From Candidatus Accumulibacter similis (GTDB lineage Bacteria; Pseudomonadota; Gammaproteobacteria; Burkholderiales; Rhodocyclaceae): 64,000 nucleotides of DNA. Location: NCBI GenBank assembly GCA_013347225.1, contig CP054595.1:806001-870000 (forward strand). The letters run 5' to 3'. Positions within the stretch are counted from its first letter, which is position 1. Each line of letters opens with the position of its first letter. The notes under the pieces are model-generated. The model was not told where the DNA came from, made no database searches, and was given only the letters and a program-made list of their open reading frames with translations. Shown piece after piece: positions 39,270 through 48,403 of the stretch. The translations under genes were made by a program, and so were the position numbers.

Positions 39270-40952
39270 TCACTCCTGGACCGTCCGGACTTCCAGCACG
39301 GCCTGGACGATCCCGTCCGTCTCCCAGAAGAATTCCTGCGCGTCGGCCTCGAGCCGCACGAGGTCGAGAAACGATACCTGCAGCACCCGGGCCAGCGGAA
39401 TGGTGACCCCCAGCGTCGAATCGAGCATCAGCAGTTCCTCGTCTTCGGAGATCTCGGTTGCGCCGGTGATCCGCCGGTGATGGACCGCGCCGCCGGCGAC
39501 CCGAATCGCCACGTCGCGCCGGATCGTCGGACTCGCGAGGTAGCGCGCGTAACCGATGTTCTTCACCGCCAGGTGCTGGTCGGCCGCGTGGATCGGCCGG
39601 GTCACCTCGACATCCGACTGCCCCGAAGACAGCCAGAACGGCACCGCCCGTCCCTGGCGCGCGTGCAACCAGGCGCGGAAGGCCTGGATCGTCGCGCGAT
39701 TGCCGAATGTGAACCGCAGCCGCTTGCCCACCACCGGGTGGCCGCTGAGATCGTCAATGTTCACCGGCCCGGTGCCGTAGTCGAGGACGGCGAGCTTGCG
39801 ACGCCAGGTGTCGGTGCGGTCCTCGATCCGGTTCGGACGCCACTCCAGCACGCGATACCCCCGGTAAGCGCTCGGGCCATCGATCGCCGGCACGGGGCTC
39901 GGGTCCTCGATCTCCAAGCGCACCCGCGCGCTGGCTAGCGCATCGGTCGGGTGCGCGACGACGGCGTCGCCATCGATGCGGGCGAAGCGCGCCGGGAAGA
40001 CGCGGGTTCCCGCCGGCCAACCGCGCGAAAGCGGCTGCTTCAGGGTCAGCGCGTTGCCAGCCAGCGACAGAATCTCGGCGACCTCGTGGTGCAGGTTGTC
40101 CGACCAGAACGCGACCAGGCCGCCGGCATGGTAGTCGGCATGCGCCGCATCGGACACACGGACCGCCGCCGCGCCCGCCGACAGCGGGGCGGTGAGCACC
40201 GTGCGGTCGGTCCACACCGGCACGGCAAAGACCCGGGCTCCCCAGGCGTGCAGGAGCGTCTCCAGCACCCGCACGCCCTGCCCGGCGAGATCGAGCTGGA
40301 ACTCGAAGCTGCGACGGGGAACGCTGCGCAACCGGATGCGCTGCTCGCTGCCGTCGTAGGACTCCAGCACGTCGGTCAGCCACGCCAGCCGCTCGGTAAT
40401 GCCGCCCGCCCAGTTCGGGGCGAAGCCCAAGACCACGACGCGGCGGCCGGTCACGGTGAGTGCCGAGCTCGCCCCGTTGCTGAAGCGCAAGACGTAGTGT
40501 GCCGACAGGACCGGGCTTCCCAGCGTCGACGCCGCCACGGTATGGACGCGCGACGCCAGCCCGCCATAGACCAGCGGCGGTGGCGACTGTCCGCTCAGCG
40601 AAACGCCATCGGCGCCGGTCTCCTCGATCGCGGTCAGGCTGACCGGTGACAGAAACGCATTCCAGACCTCGACGGCCTGGCTCACCGGGCTCACGAGGTT
40701 GCCGAAGTCGATCGCCGCCGGCAGCACGTGGATGCGGTGATACCAGTCGTCGCGGAAGCTCCGGTCAGCCGCTCCCGTCAAACCCGCGCGCGGCAGCACG
40801 CCCGGCCAGGTGAAGCTCCGGATCCCGGCACGATCCAGCCCGACGATCGACGGGACGCCCGCCAAGCCGACTGTCTGTAGGTTGGCCGAGACCGTGTGGT
40901 GACCCGCCAAGTGGAGGACGGCAAGGCCCGTCACGCCGATGAGAGTCGCCAT
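39270..40952 (-). CDS. Phage distal tail protein
   Basis: 560 residues starting MATLIGVTGLAVLHLAGHHT. Mostly beta-structured (LRFSNGASSALTVTGRRVVV; YDGSEQRIRLRSVPRRSFEF; FRAWLHARQGRAVPFWLSSG). The C-terminal half resembles the DUF2460-like distal tail proteins in the motif around VPFWLSSGQSD. Position between small tail proteins and BR0599 supports a distal tail or baseplate role. The start has a probable ribosome binding site just after the upstream gene. Confidence 0.7.
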   Translation of the reverse strand: MATLIGVTGLAVLHLAGHHTVSANLQTVGLAGVPSIVGLDRAGIRSFTWPGVLPRAGLTGAADRSFRDDWYHRIHVLPAAIDFGNLVSPVSQAVEVWNAFLSPVSLTAIEETGADGVSLSGQSPPPLVYGGLASRVHTVAASTLGSPVLSAHYVLRFSNGASSALTVTGRRVVVLGFAPNWAGGITERLAWLTDVLESYDGSEQRIRLRSVPRRSFEFQLDLAGQGVRVLETLLHAWGARVFAVPVWTDRTVLTAPLSAGAAAVRVSDAAHADYHAGGLVAFWSDNLHHEVAEILSLAGNALTLKQPLSRGWPAGTRVFPARFARIDGDAVVAHPTDALASARVRLEIEDPSPVPAIDGPSAYRGYRVLEWRPNRIEDRTDTWRRKLAVLDYGTGPVNIDDLSGHPVVGKRLRFTFGNRATIQAFRAWLHARQGRAVPFWLSSGQSDVEVTRPIHAADQHLAVKNIGYARYLASPTIRRDVAIRVAGGAVHHRRITGATEISEDEELLMLDSTLGVTIPLARVLQVSFLDLVRLEADAQEFFWETDGIVQAVLEVRTVQE

Positions 40953-40955
40953 CGC

Positions 40956-41756
40956 TCACTTCCGAAGGGCCAGCCCGACGCCTCCCGCCGCCCGGTCGCT
41001 GCGGAAGAACACCATCCACTCGTCGGCGCCGATCGTCACCGTATCGCCATTGTTGAAGTGCTGCATGTGGACACAACGCAGGTGCGGCAGGAATCCGAGC
41101 AGCACGCCATAGCCCCCCGACTGCACCATCACCCGGATCGGCATCAGCGGAGCGAGGCCGTTGAACTGGTTCGTCGTCTCGGGTGGGCCATCGCGCCAGA
41201 GCGGGACCGAGCCGCCGGCGCCGAGCCATCGGTAGCCATCCACCTCGGCGCGCAGCGCGAGTTGGTGCGCGTAGTAGTTGGAAACCGCTGGCGCCCAGAA
41301 CTGGTGGCCACCGTAGAACGCGCCGCTGTCGTAGAGGCCGGTCTGGATCAGCTGGCCCACCGCGAAGTGCGTATTGGCCTGCGCCGGAGAGACGAACACC
41401 CCGGCCAGGAGGTCCGGATTCGTCTGCGCAACGAGATGCCAGGTACACGGAAAGAGCGAGGCACTCTGCGTGCCGACGTTCACCGGGCAGGTCAGCGGGT
41501 AGGGAATCGCGTCGGTTTGGCTGTCCCAGGCGCGTGCGCTGCTGTATCCGGTCGAGCCTTTGAGCGCGAGGGCGTAGCTGGCTGGCGCGTAAGCGGTCGA
41601 GAAGTCCGCCCAGACGGCACCCCGGTTCACGTGCAGACGGTAGCCGGCCCCTTCGGCGGCGTAGGCGTTGACGGTCCAGCCGTTCGCCCCGGCGAAGCCG
41701 TGGATCGCATCCAGCAATTGATTGGCGGTCGAGGCGACGCCGGTGGCGTAAGTCAT
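40956..41756 (-). CDS. Phage tail-region protein, unknown function
   Basis: 266 residues (MTYATGVASTANQLLDAIHG, FAGANGWTVNAYAAEGAGYR). It shares style with its upstream neighbour (Tyr/Trp/Gly-rich, TFxGG patterns: GAFYGGHQFWAPAVSNYYAH), suggesting the two are paralogous or act together. Likely a tail surface or accessory protein. It ends four bases before the next gene. Confidence 0.65.
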   Translation of the reverse strand: MTYATGVASTANQLLDAIHGFAGANGWTVNAYAAEGAGYRLHVNRGAVWADFSTAYAPASYALALKGSTGYSSARAWDSQTDAIPYPLTCPVNVGTQSASLFPCTWHLVAQTNPDLLAGVFVSPAQANTHFAVGQLIQTGLYDSGAFYGGHQFWAPAVSNYYAHQLALRAEVDGYRWLGAGGSVPLWRDGPPETTNQFNGLAPLMPIRVMVQSGGYGVLLGFLPHLRCVHMQHFNNGDTVTIGADEWMVFFRSDRAAGGVGLALRK

Positions 41757-41787
41757 GTGGTCGTCCAGGAAGCGGGGAGGTGTTTGT

Positions 41788-42594
41788 TTACTGCAGGCGC
41801 AACGCGACGTAGTTGCCGATGCCGGTCGACGCGACGTCCTGCAGCACCAGATGGTTCACCCCGTCGACGGTGACGAGGTTCTCCGAGGCATTGCCGAAAC
41901 CCGAGACGTGAAACAGCCCGTCGATCTCGCCATAGATCGCCGTGGCGTCGTAGAGCACCAGACTGGTCAGCGGATAGATGGCGCCCGGCGAGTGTTTGTA
42001 CGTCTGCCCCGCCGGGTAGCGCGACGGCGTCGCCCACACCCCGGCGAGGTTGCGCATCTGGCCATTCCAGATGGTCGAGACTTCCGACCAGCGGCGCCCG
42101 CCGAAGTAGTAGTTGTCGGTGCCGGAGACGAAGAACGGGTAAGGAAACTGCCCCGGCGTCGCATAGGGCGTCAGGAAGCCCAGGTGCATCAGCATGTAGC
42201 GGCTGCTCACCTTCACCGCGAGGATCGCCCGCCGGCCGTTGGCGACCAGCCAGTAGCTCATCGGGCTGTTCCACAGCGACAGGTAATGCGCCGGGCTCAG
42301 CCCCGGCTGGCCGGTGAAGTTCGCGCCGGAGAGATAGCCGGTGTAGCCGAGCACCTGCCACTGATAGAGATCCGAGGCGGCCGTTTCCTGCGAGAACAGC
42401 CCGGCGTAGATCGCGTCCGTGCCGGCGAGACCCGGCGCCTTCAGGATCAGCTCCTGCGTCGACGCCTGCTGCACCCAGCGCAGTTCCTGCCACGCCTGGC
42501 CGGCGGCGATGAGGCTCGGGTGGCCGGTGACGAAAGCCCGGAAGCGGCCCAGCAGATCCCGATGGTCGGCCGCGATTCCCGATTCGTACGCCAT
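41788..42594 (-). CDS. Phage tail-region protein, unknown function
   Basis: 268 residues (MAYESGIAADHRDLLGRFRA, NYYFGGRRWSEVSTIWNGQM). Its ATG overlaps the stop of the tape-measure gene. It has the same length and Tyr-rich character as the following gene. No catalytic motif is visible; a tail structural role is inferred from position. Confidence 0.65.
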   Translation of the reverse strand: MAYESGIAADHRDLLGRFRAFVTGHPSLIAAGQAWQELRWVQQASTQELILKAPGLAGTDAIYAGLFSQETAASDLYQWQVLGYTGYLSGANFTGQPGLSPAHYLSLWNSPMSYWLVANGRRAILAVKVSSRYMLMHLGFLTPYATPGQFPYPFFVSGTDNYYFGGRRWSEVSTIWNGQMRNLAGVWATPSRYPAGQTYKHSPGAIYPLTSLVLYDATAIYGEIDGLFHVSGFGNASENLVTVDGVNHLVLQDVASTGIGNYVALRLQ

Positions 42595-45107
42595 TACGCC
42601 AGCACCTGTTTCACCGCTCCGGCATTGCGGGCGAGAATATTGAGGAGCGTCCGTTCGCCGGCGGACGAGTTGAGGTAATCGTGGGCGAGCGACGGATCGA
42701 CGACGTTCACGATGCGCACGCTCGGCTGGGCGGCGCCGGCCGGCGCAGACGGCTTGAGCTGCTCGACGAGACCGCCTTCGGCGAAGGCCAGGCGGCCTGC
42801 GGTCACCCGAGGCCCACGAGCGATCCCGTTCAGCGCGTCGAGGAACGACACGCCGATCGTTCGCACAGCGGCGGCCTGGAGCACATACTCGCCGGCCGAC
42901 AGGCGCGCCGGGATCGAGTCGGAGGTGGAGGTACCCGGACCGGTGACATAGCCACCGGCCGCAAGACCACGGCCGCCGAAGAGGGATGCGATGAACCCCC
43001 CGAGACTCGCACCGCCCGAGCCTTTGCCGAGACTGCCGAAGAGGCTCTCGACCAGTTTCTGGGCGGCGATCTTCTGAATGGCCAGGAGGACCGAGCGCGC
43101 AAAATCGGCGAACGCCTCCTTGGCCGACTTCGCGCCCGAGCCGATGGACTCGAACAGTTGCACGAAGCCGTCCTCGATTGCGCCGTCGATGCGCCGGGCG
43201 ACGTCGTCGGACTCGGTTGCGAGTCCCCGTACTTCGACTCGCAGGCGCGCGACGCGGTTGATCGCCTCCTCGGATCCGGTTGCGCGGGCCAGGGCCTCCA
43301 TCCGGGGAATCAGACCCTCGACCTCCTGCGCGGTCTGCTGGTGCAGGGTCAGGAGGCCCTGCCGCATCTGCGATTCGGTGAGCAGGCCGGCCTCGCGTTG
43401 CACCTGGAGTTCGGCTTCGGCGATGCGCATCCGCTCCATCACCGACTGGAACTGCGACTCCAGCCGCCCGAGTTCGGCGAGATGCGCCTCGACGTCGATC
43501 AGGCGGTTGACCTCGGCTTCGCCTGCCTGGTCTCCCGCCGCACGAAGCCTGTCCAGCAGCGGCTGGTACTCCTGCGTCAGCTTCTCGCGCGTGATCTCGC
43601 CACCGGCGCCGCCGTGGATCTCGGCCAGGCGTTGCCGGACCTGGGCGAGTTCTTTCGCCAGATCGGCTTCGGCCTTGGCCGCCTTGCGGGCGCTCTCGAT
43701 CTCGACGTCGGCACGCTCGCGGTTCAGGACGATCAGCTCGGCCTCGAGCTTCTTCACTTCGGCCTTCGCGCGCAGACGAGCACTCTCGTCCTTGCCGGTG
43801 GTCGTCCCCTTCGTCTGCTCGGCGAGTTCCTGCTGTTTGGCGGCGATCTCGGCATCGATCGCCGCTTGGGCGATCTGCGCCTTGGCTGCATGAAACGCAC
43901 GGATCGAGACCAGGTGGTCCTCGAAGGCGCGGTCGTAGGCTTCCTGCGCCCGCTTGAGGCTGTCCTGCAGGAGGCGGAGTTCGGCTTCGGCGTTCGCCTT
44001 GATCAGCGCGAGACGCGCGCCGCTCGTATCCGGGCTGCCGGCCGACCGGGCGAGCCGCCCGGCGATCGATTCCCCGGTTGGTCTGACTTCCGGCTTCTTC
44101 GCGTCGACCGGCTTCGGATTGAAGAGCCTGTCGTGGAACTGGATCACCCGGTCGCGCCGCGCGGCGAGGCTGGTCTCCAGTTCGCCGAGGATCGTCTGCG
44201 CTTGGCTGACGTTCCCCTTCAGTCGCGCGACGCCGGCGGCCACACCCGCCCCCATCGCTTCGCCCAGGGCGAGAAAGCCGTTGGCGGTCACCGCCGCACC
44301 CAGCGCCAGGGTCTTCAAGGCCAGAACGACGCCGTCGAGGATTGCCTGCAAGCTGCCGCCGTTCTTCGCCGACTCGACGAGTCCGCGGGCGAGATCGCCC
44401 AGCGCGGGCAGGACACTCGCGGCGATGCCGTGGGCCACACCCTGCAATGCGGCGCGCAGGAGGTTCAGGTCATCGTTGAACTCGGCCGCCCGGGTCGCCG
44501 TCTCGCCGGAAATCTCGCCGCCGAGTTCGCGAAACTGCGCCGTCAGGTCCCGAATGCCGTCGGCACCGCGATTGAGGAACGGGATCATATCGGTCCCGGC
44601 CTTGCCGAAGAGCTTCACCGCCAGCGCGGACTTCTCGGGACCATCCGGCATCGCCTGGAAACGGGTCGCCAGATCGAGCAGCACCTGGTCGGTCGCACGC
44701 AGTTCCCCGGTGCTCTCGCGGAAGGTGATGCCGAGCGCGGCAAAGAGGCGCTGGTTCTCGCCCGATCCGGCGGCCGCTTCGAACATCGCCGTCGAGAGTC
44801 TCTTGAGCGAGGTGGCGAAGGCCTCGGCGCCGACGTTCTCGTGCTGCGCGGCGAGCTTCAGGGTCGACAGGGCTTCGACGCTGATGCCGGCCTTCTGCGA
44901 CAGTTCATCGAGTTCGTCGGCGGCGTCGATGCTGCCCTTGATGAACGCAACGAAGCCGGCGCCGCTCAGGGCGACGCCGAGGGTGCCGAGCAGCCCGTTC
45001 ACCGAGCGAGCGTGGTCGGTGAGTGCACGCAGGTTGCCCTGGATCGACGCGAAGGCCGAACGCGTCTGGTCGATGGCGGTGACGAGGATCTGGGCGCGGT
45101 TGGTCAT
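42594..45107 (-). CDS. Phage tail tape measure protein
   Basis: 837 residues from the ATG at 45107 (MTNRAQILVTAIDQTRSAF); the longer open frame to 45530 has a spurious Arg/Pro-rich N-terminus. Typical features are an N-terminal helical domain, a hydrophobic segment (LGTLGVALSGAGFVAFIKGS), long coiled coils (RLRAKAEVKKLEAELIVLNR; VNRLIDVEAHLAELGRL) and a Gly-rich C-terminal part (GGFIASLFGGRGLAAGGYV, SAGEYVLQAAAVRTIG). It sets tail length and leaves with the DNA. It follows the tail chaperone, as in lambda. Confidence 0.9.
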   Translation of the reverse strand: MTNRAQILVTAIDQTRSAFASIQGNLRALTDHARSVNGLLGTLGVALSGAGFVAFIKGSIDAADELDELSQKAGISVEALSTLKLAAQHENVGAEAFATSLKRLSTAMFEAAAGSGENQRLFAALGITFRESTGELRATDQVLLDLATRFQAMPDGPEKSALAVKLFGKAGTDMIPFLNRGADGIRDLTAQFRELGGEISGETATRAAEFNDDLNLLRAALQGVAHGIAASVLPALGDLARGLVESAKNGGSLQAILDGVVLALKTLALGAAVTANGFLALGEAMGAGVAAGVARLKGNVSQAQTILGELETSLAARRDRVIQFHDRLFNPKPVDAKKPEVRPTGESIAGRLARSAGSPDTSGARLALIKANAEAELRLLQDSLKRAQEAYDRAFEDHLVSIRAFHAAKAQIAQAAIDAEIAAKQQELAEQTKGTTTGKDESARLRAKAEVKKLEAELIVLNRERADVEIESARKAAKAEADLAKELAQVRQRLAEIHGGAGGEITREKLTQEYQPLLDRLRAAGDQAGEAEVNRLIDVEAHLAELGRLESQFQSVMERMRIAEAELQVQREAGLLTESQMRQGLLTLHQQTAQEVEGLIPRMEALARATGSEEAINRVARLRVEVRGLATESDDVARRIDGAIEDGFVQLFESIGSGAKSAKEAFADFARSVLLAIQKIAAQKLVESLFGSLGKGSGGASLGGFIASLFGGRGLAAGGYVTGPGTSTSDSIPARLSAGEYVLQAAAVRTIGVSFLDALNGIARGPRVTAGRLAFAEGGLVEQLKPSAPAGAAQPSVRIVNVVDPSLAHDYLNSSAGERTLLNILARNAGAVKQVLA

Positions 45108-45142
45108 GGGGGCTTTCGGTGTAGGGGAGATTCGAGGTTGCC

Positions 45143-45790
45143 TCACACGTCCTTGAGTTCTCGCCGGATCGCTTCGGCGATGCGCGGCAGGTTCCGCCGC
45201 ACGGTGCCCTCGAGGTCGAGGCGCTTCTTCAGCGACACGCTCCTCACGAGCACGGCGACCGGAATCTCCTGGCCGCGCTGCAGACGCTTCACGCCCGTGC
45301 GGGCCCGCTCGGCGCGCTTGAAGCGAGCGAGCTCGCGATCGTTCTCCCGGATGTTCTCGGCCATCAGGATCGCCTGGCCGCCTCTCTGGATGAAGAAGGC
45401 GTTGCCCGAGCGCATCAGTCCGTCGATGATGGCCCGGAAGCGCTTCCGGCCGATGCGCTGGTGTTCGGGCAGCAGGGGAATCAGCATCCGGCCGCTGATC
45501 GTCCCGCCGCTCTCGTGGATGCCGAGCCACGGCACCCGGCTACCGATGCGCAACGCCGGCAGTCGGTCGGGACGCCGGTCGAAGACCGTCGCCCGCAGGG
45601 ATTTCAGGAAGCCGGCTCGCCGGATCTGCAACGCCGACTGCATCTGCACCCGGGCCTGCGCCGCCACCTCACGCCCCGACTCCCGAAACCCTCGGGCGAC
45701 GGCGGCATGGATCTCCCGCTGCCGCTGGGCGGTCCAGGCGCGGAACTCCGGCGGGTCGAAGAGACCCGAGGTGGTCAGGCTAATCTTCAC
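45143..45790 (-). CDS. Phage tail-region protein (DUF6441-like)
   Basis: 215 residues from a GTG at 45790, which overlaps the end of the tail-chaperone extension; the longer frame to 45841 lies inside that gene. It contains PEFRAWTAQRQREIHAAVAR, GFLKSLRATVFDRRPDRL, IHESGGTISGRMLIPLLPEH and a basic C-terminus, resembling small tail-completion or DUF6441-type proteins. Between chaperone and tape measure, it is probably a tail assembly factor. Confidence 0.65.
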   Translation of the reverse strand: MKISLTTSGLFDPPEFRAWTAQRQREIHAAVARGFRESGREVAAQARVQMQSALQIRRAGFLKSLRATVFDRRPDRLPALRIGSRVPWLGIHESGGTISGRMLIPLLPEHQRIGRKRFRAIIDGLMRSGNAFFIQRGGQAILMAENIRENDRELARFKRAERARTGVKRLQRGQEIPVAVLVRSVSLKKRLDLEGTVRRNLPRIAEAIRRELKDV

Positions 45791-45984
45791 GGTTGAGGGT
45801 TCTTTGCAAGCGGGTGATGGCCTCGGACTCGCCCTGGCCACCGATCGCGACGACGAGCAAGAGATCGGCGAGACGCCGCCGTTCCGCGCGGTGGGCGGCG
45901 CGCAGGAAGGCCTCGACCTGCGCCAGCGTGTAGTTCAGGATCTCGGGGTAGCGGTGGCCGGCGGCGAGGAGGCGCTGGACGGCA
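45780..45984 (-). CDS. Tail chaperone -1 frameshift extension (gpT-like)
   Basis: In the -1 frame after the G-run at 45986-45991, the reverse strand stays open to a TAG at 45780: DAVQRLLAAGHRYPEILNYT, LAQVEAFLRAAHRAERRRLA, then DLLLVVAIGGQGESEAITRL. This looks like real protein, unlike the frame-0 tail, and matches the second product expected of a lambda gpG/gpGT arrangement. It has no start of its own and would be made only by frameshifting. Confidence 0.7.
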
Positions 45985-46387
45985 TCCCCCCAACGGTCGC
46001 GTGCGTCCGGGCGGCGAGACGACGGGCGACCCGATCGATCTCCGGACTCACGCGCCGGACAAAAAAATCGGCATTGACCTCCAGCAGGGCTTCGGCCAGG
46101 CGGATCGCCTCATCCAGGGCCAGACCGTCGACCCACAGGCGTGGACGGCGACTCGCCAGCGCCACGGCTTCGAGCAGCGACTCGCCGTGGTCGGCGCAGA
46201 TGCCGAGCCAGTCGATCGCCGTCGTCAGTTGCTCGGCGAACGGTCGGATCGCCCGCACGAAGGCCGGCAGCTCGCCGACGCGCAGCGGCGTCAGATCCAG
46301 AGTCTCACCGCGGATCTCGATCGAGACGGGCAGCGGCGGCAGGGCGGCAAAGTCGCTCTGGGCGGGGGACACAGGCGCCGTTCCCAT
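45935..46387 (-). CDS. Phage tail assembly chaperone (gpG-like)
   Basis: 150 residues in frame 0 (IEIRGETLDLTPLRVGELPA, FVRAIRPFAEQLTTAIDWLG, VNADFFVRRVSP). The ATG overlaps the tail-tube stop. The last 20 or so residues after VGG (MPSSASSPPATATPRS) look low-complexity, while the -1 frame looks like protein, so a fraction of ribosomes probably shift at the six Gs (ACC GTT GGG GGG ATG). In lambda the gpG:gpGT ratio controls tail assembly with the tape measure. Position between tail tube and tape measure is exactly the lambda order. Confidence 0.8.
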   Translation of the reverse strand: MGTAPVSPAQSDFAALPPLPVSIEIRGETLDLTPLRVGELPAFVRAIRPFAEQLTTAIDWLGICADHGESLLEAVALASRRPRLWVDGLALDEAIRLAEALLEVNADFFVRRVSPEIDRVARRLAARTHATVGGMPSSASSPPATATPRS

Positions 46388-47133
46388 CAGAGGAGCTGGA
46401 CGAGGCGACCGAACTGACCGAGCGCCGCATCGACCGGCTTGCCCGGATCCGCCAGCAGCGAGCCCTCGAGTTCGAACTGGTTGTACTCGTTCGAGATGAA
46501 GGCGATCTCCTTCAGCGGGTCGAAGGCGATGCGGTAGAGTTCGACCAGCGTCTTGGCGTTGCCCTGCGCGGTGTTGATTCCTTCCAGGCGCAGGAAGCGC
46601 TCCGGCGCCGGCTGCGTGAAGATGCCGATCTCGGTCACCGCGCCGTAGCTGTAGCTCGCCTTGAACGGCTGCACGAAGCTCGCCAGATTGAGGAACTGGA
46701 TCGCACCGAAGTCGCCATCGGCCGTGTAGTGGGTGCCGAGCGTGAGCAACGCGCCAGACCCGTCCTTGACGACCAGCGCCGACACTTTGGGATGGGCCAG
46801 CGCGTAACGATCGCCGATGACCACTCCGGCCGGCAACGGCTCGTCGGTAACGGTCCCGGTCGGGCTCTGGACAAAGTGGCCGTACAGCGCGAGCGCGAGG
46901 TTCTCCTTGGTGAACTCCTCGATGGTCAGCGTCACCGTGGCGGACGTCTGCTTGATCATCCGGTGGTCGAGCGAGCGACTGCCGGATTGGGACTCGTAGT
47001 GCTCGATCACCTCGGTCTTGAGGGCGAGCTTCAACTCGGCGACGTTGCCCGGCGTGCGCAGTTCAATGGGGTTGCCGCTGGCGTCGCGCTTGCCGAGATA
47101 GACGCGGCCCTGGAAAGAGGCGTAGGTGCTCAT
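46387..47133 (-). CDS. Phage major tail tube protein
   Basis: 248 residues (MSTYASFQGRVYLGKRDASG, LKTEVIEHYESQSGSRSLDH). The strand-rich central part (SATVTLTIEEFTKENLALAL) and the C-terminal KEIAFISNEYNQFELEGSLL fit tail tube proteins of siphophages. Its ATG overlaps the stop of the small gene before it. It is made in large amounts and forms the tube around the tape measure. Confidence 0.8.
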   Translation of the reverse strand: MSTYASFQGRVYLGKRDASGNPIELRTPGNVAELKLALKTEVIEHYESQSGSRSLDHRMIKQTSATVTLTIEEFTKENLALALYGHFVQSPTGTVTDEPLPAGVVIGDRYALAHPKVSALVVKDGSGALLTLGTHYTADGDFGAIQFLNLASFVQPFKASYSYGAVTEIGIFTQPAPERFLRLEGINTAQGNAKTLVELYRIAFDPLKEIAFISNEYNQFELEGSLLADPGKPVDAALGQFGRLVQLL

Positions 47134-47303
47134 TGGGATTTCTCCGCAGGGGAAAGGAGGGCTGGGGTGGGCGTGGTACGCGCCGGGCGAGCGGTTTCCA
47201 GAGCGATCAGCCAGCGCGCGAGATCGTCATCGAGCTCGAGGATCGCACCGGGAGCCAGGCCGACGCCGGCGTGGGTGTGGGGTTTCAGGAGTTCAACGTG
47301 CAT
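47130..47303 (-). CDS. DUF7210-like small phage protein
   Basis: 57 residues from the ATG at 47303, read directly from the sequence: MHVELLKPHTHAGVGLAPGA, then DDDLARWLIALETARPARTT. The LKPHTHAG start followed by an Ile-Glu-Leu strand and ARWLI helix matches the DUF7210 family of small proteins in head-tail operons. The stop overlaps the tail-tube start. Function unknown. Confidence 0.7.
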   Translation of the reverse strand: MHVELLKPHTHAGVGLAPGAILELDDDLARWLIALETARPARTTPTPALLSPAEKSQ

Positions 47304-47306
47304 GGG

Positions 47307-47750
47307 TCATCCTTGGCGCGTGAGGTCATGGAACTGTGTGCGGTAAGTGATCTGGTAGCGGGCCGGCAGGGCCGCGGCGCCGGCATCGGCGTCTTCCACG
47401 TCCCACTCGCAGTCGAGTTCGCGCAACCCGAGCGCGAGGCCACCGAGGTTCGCGTTGTGAAACAGCGCCGCATGTGCGGCGACGAGGATCTCGTCAGCCC
47501 GTGTTTCCGGAGGAACAGATCGGGCCTCCCGGGCGAGCGCGACGAGTCGCACGACGAGTTGTCGCTCGACCCGGTCGTTCGGTCGCGCGACGATGGTGTC
47601 GGACTCGGGGAAGAGCAGCAGCGCCGGAGAGGCCTCGCGCGGCACGCCATGAACCGGCGAACGCAGCAGGGTCGCACCCTGCGCGGTGGCGACCGGCGCC
47701 AGAGTGGCCATCAGCGCTTGCAGGATCTGTTCGCGGATCGATTGGGGCAT
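47307..47750 (-). CDS. Phage minor tail / tail terminator-like protein
   Basis: 147 residues from the ATG at 47750 (MPQSIREQILQALMATLAPV); the longer frame to 47825 enters the divergent cargo gene. RPNDRVERQLVVRLVALARE and RYQITYRTQFHDLTRQG fit the alpha/beta tail terminator (gpU-like) fold at this place in the lambda gene order. It caps the tail tube and joins it to the head. Confidence 0.7.
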   Translation of the reverse strand: MPQSIREQILQALMATLAPVATAQGATLLRSPVHGVPREASPALLLFPESDTIVARPNDRVERQLVVRLVALAREARSVPPETRADEILVAAHAALFHNANLGGLALGLRELDCEWDVEDADAGAAALPARYQITYRTQFHDLTRQG

Positions 47751-47797
47751 GCGCCAGGGTTCCGTAAAATGAGAGAAACACTGATCAAGGATCTGAC

Positions 47798-48403
47798 GTG
47801 GCCACCGCATCGAAGAAACCCGCACGAACCGTCTTCACCCTGAAGATCGAACTCGTCGACAGCCAGCCGCTCATCTGGCGCCGGATCGTGATCAGTGGTC
47901 ATGCGAGCTTCGCCGTGCTCCACCACGTCATTCAGGCCGCGATGGGCTGGCACGACGCGCACTTGCACGAGTTTCGGGTCGGCGAACAGCGCATCGGCGT
48001 CCCGGACCCGGAGTACGACAACCCCGACCGGCCCACCGCGATCGAGAAGAACGTCCGCCTCAATCGCCTGCTCGGCACCGGCAGTACCTTCACCTATCTC
48101 TACGACTTTGGTGATAGCTGGGAGCATCGCCTGAACGTCGAGCAGGTGAAGGATGCCGGCGATCGTCATGGCGATGGATGGATCGCCCGGGTCGAGAGCG
48201 GAGAGCGCGCGTGCCCACCGGAAGATGCCGGCGGCATCGAAGCGTACCAGGACTTTCTGGCACGCTGGGAGCACGACCCCTACGGCGAAGAGACCGAAGG
48301 CCTGCGCACTTGGGCCGGGCTCGACTTCGATCCCGCGCGCTTCGACCGTCTGGCGGCGAATGCGGCCATCGACCGCATGTTCTGGAACCGCTGGGTCAAG
48401 TGA
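47798..48403 (+). CDS. Plasmid pRiA4b ORF-3 family protein, cargo in the head-tail region
   Basis: 201 residues with the family signature: VFTLKIELVDSQPLIWRRIV, FAVLHHVIQAAMGWHDAHLH EF, YDFGDSWEHRLNVEQV, then the acidic/Pro part (ERACPPEDAGGIEAYQDFL). These proteins occur on plasmids and mobile elements; function is not established. It is on the + strand inside a - strand operon, between tail terminator and head-tail joining genes, and its 3' end overlaps the latter by eight bases, so it is an inserted accessory gene (moron). Confidence 0.85.
   Translation: MATASKKPARTVFTLKIELVDSQPLIWRRIVISGHASFAVLHHVIQAAMGWHDAHLHEFRVGEQRIGVPDPEYDNPDRPTAIEKNVRLNRLLGTGSTFTYLYDFGDSWEHRLNVEQVKDAGDRHGDGWIARVESGERACPPEDAGGIEAYQDFLARWEHDPYGEETEGLRTWAGLDFDPARFDRLAANAAIDRMFWNRWVK

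Noticed and set aside
42681..46499. 1272-residue open frame on the + strand opposite the tape measure and tail chaperone
   Set aside because: It is the mirror frame of high-GC genes: rich in Arg, Gly, Glu, Leu with no domain, no ribosome binding site, and the - strand has well-recognised phage genes throughout.
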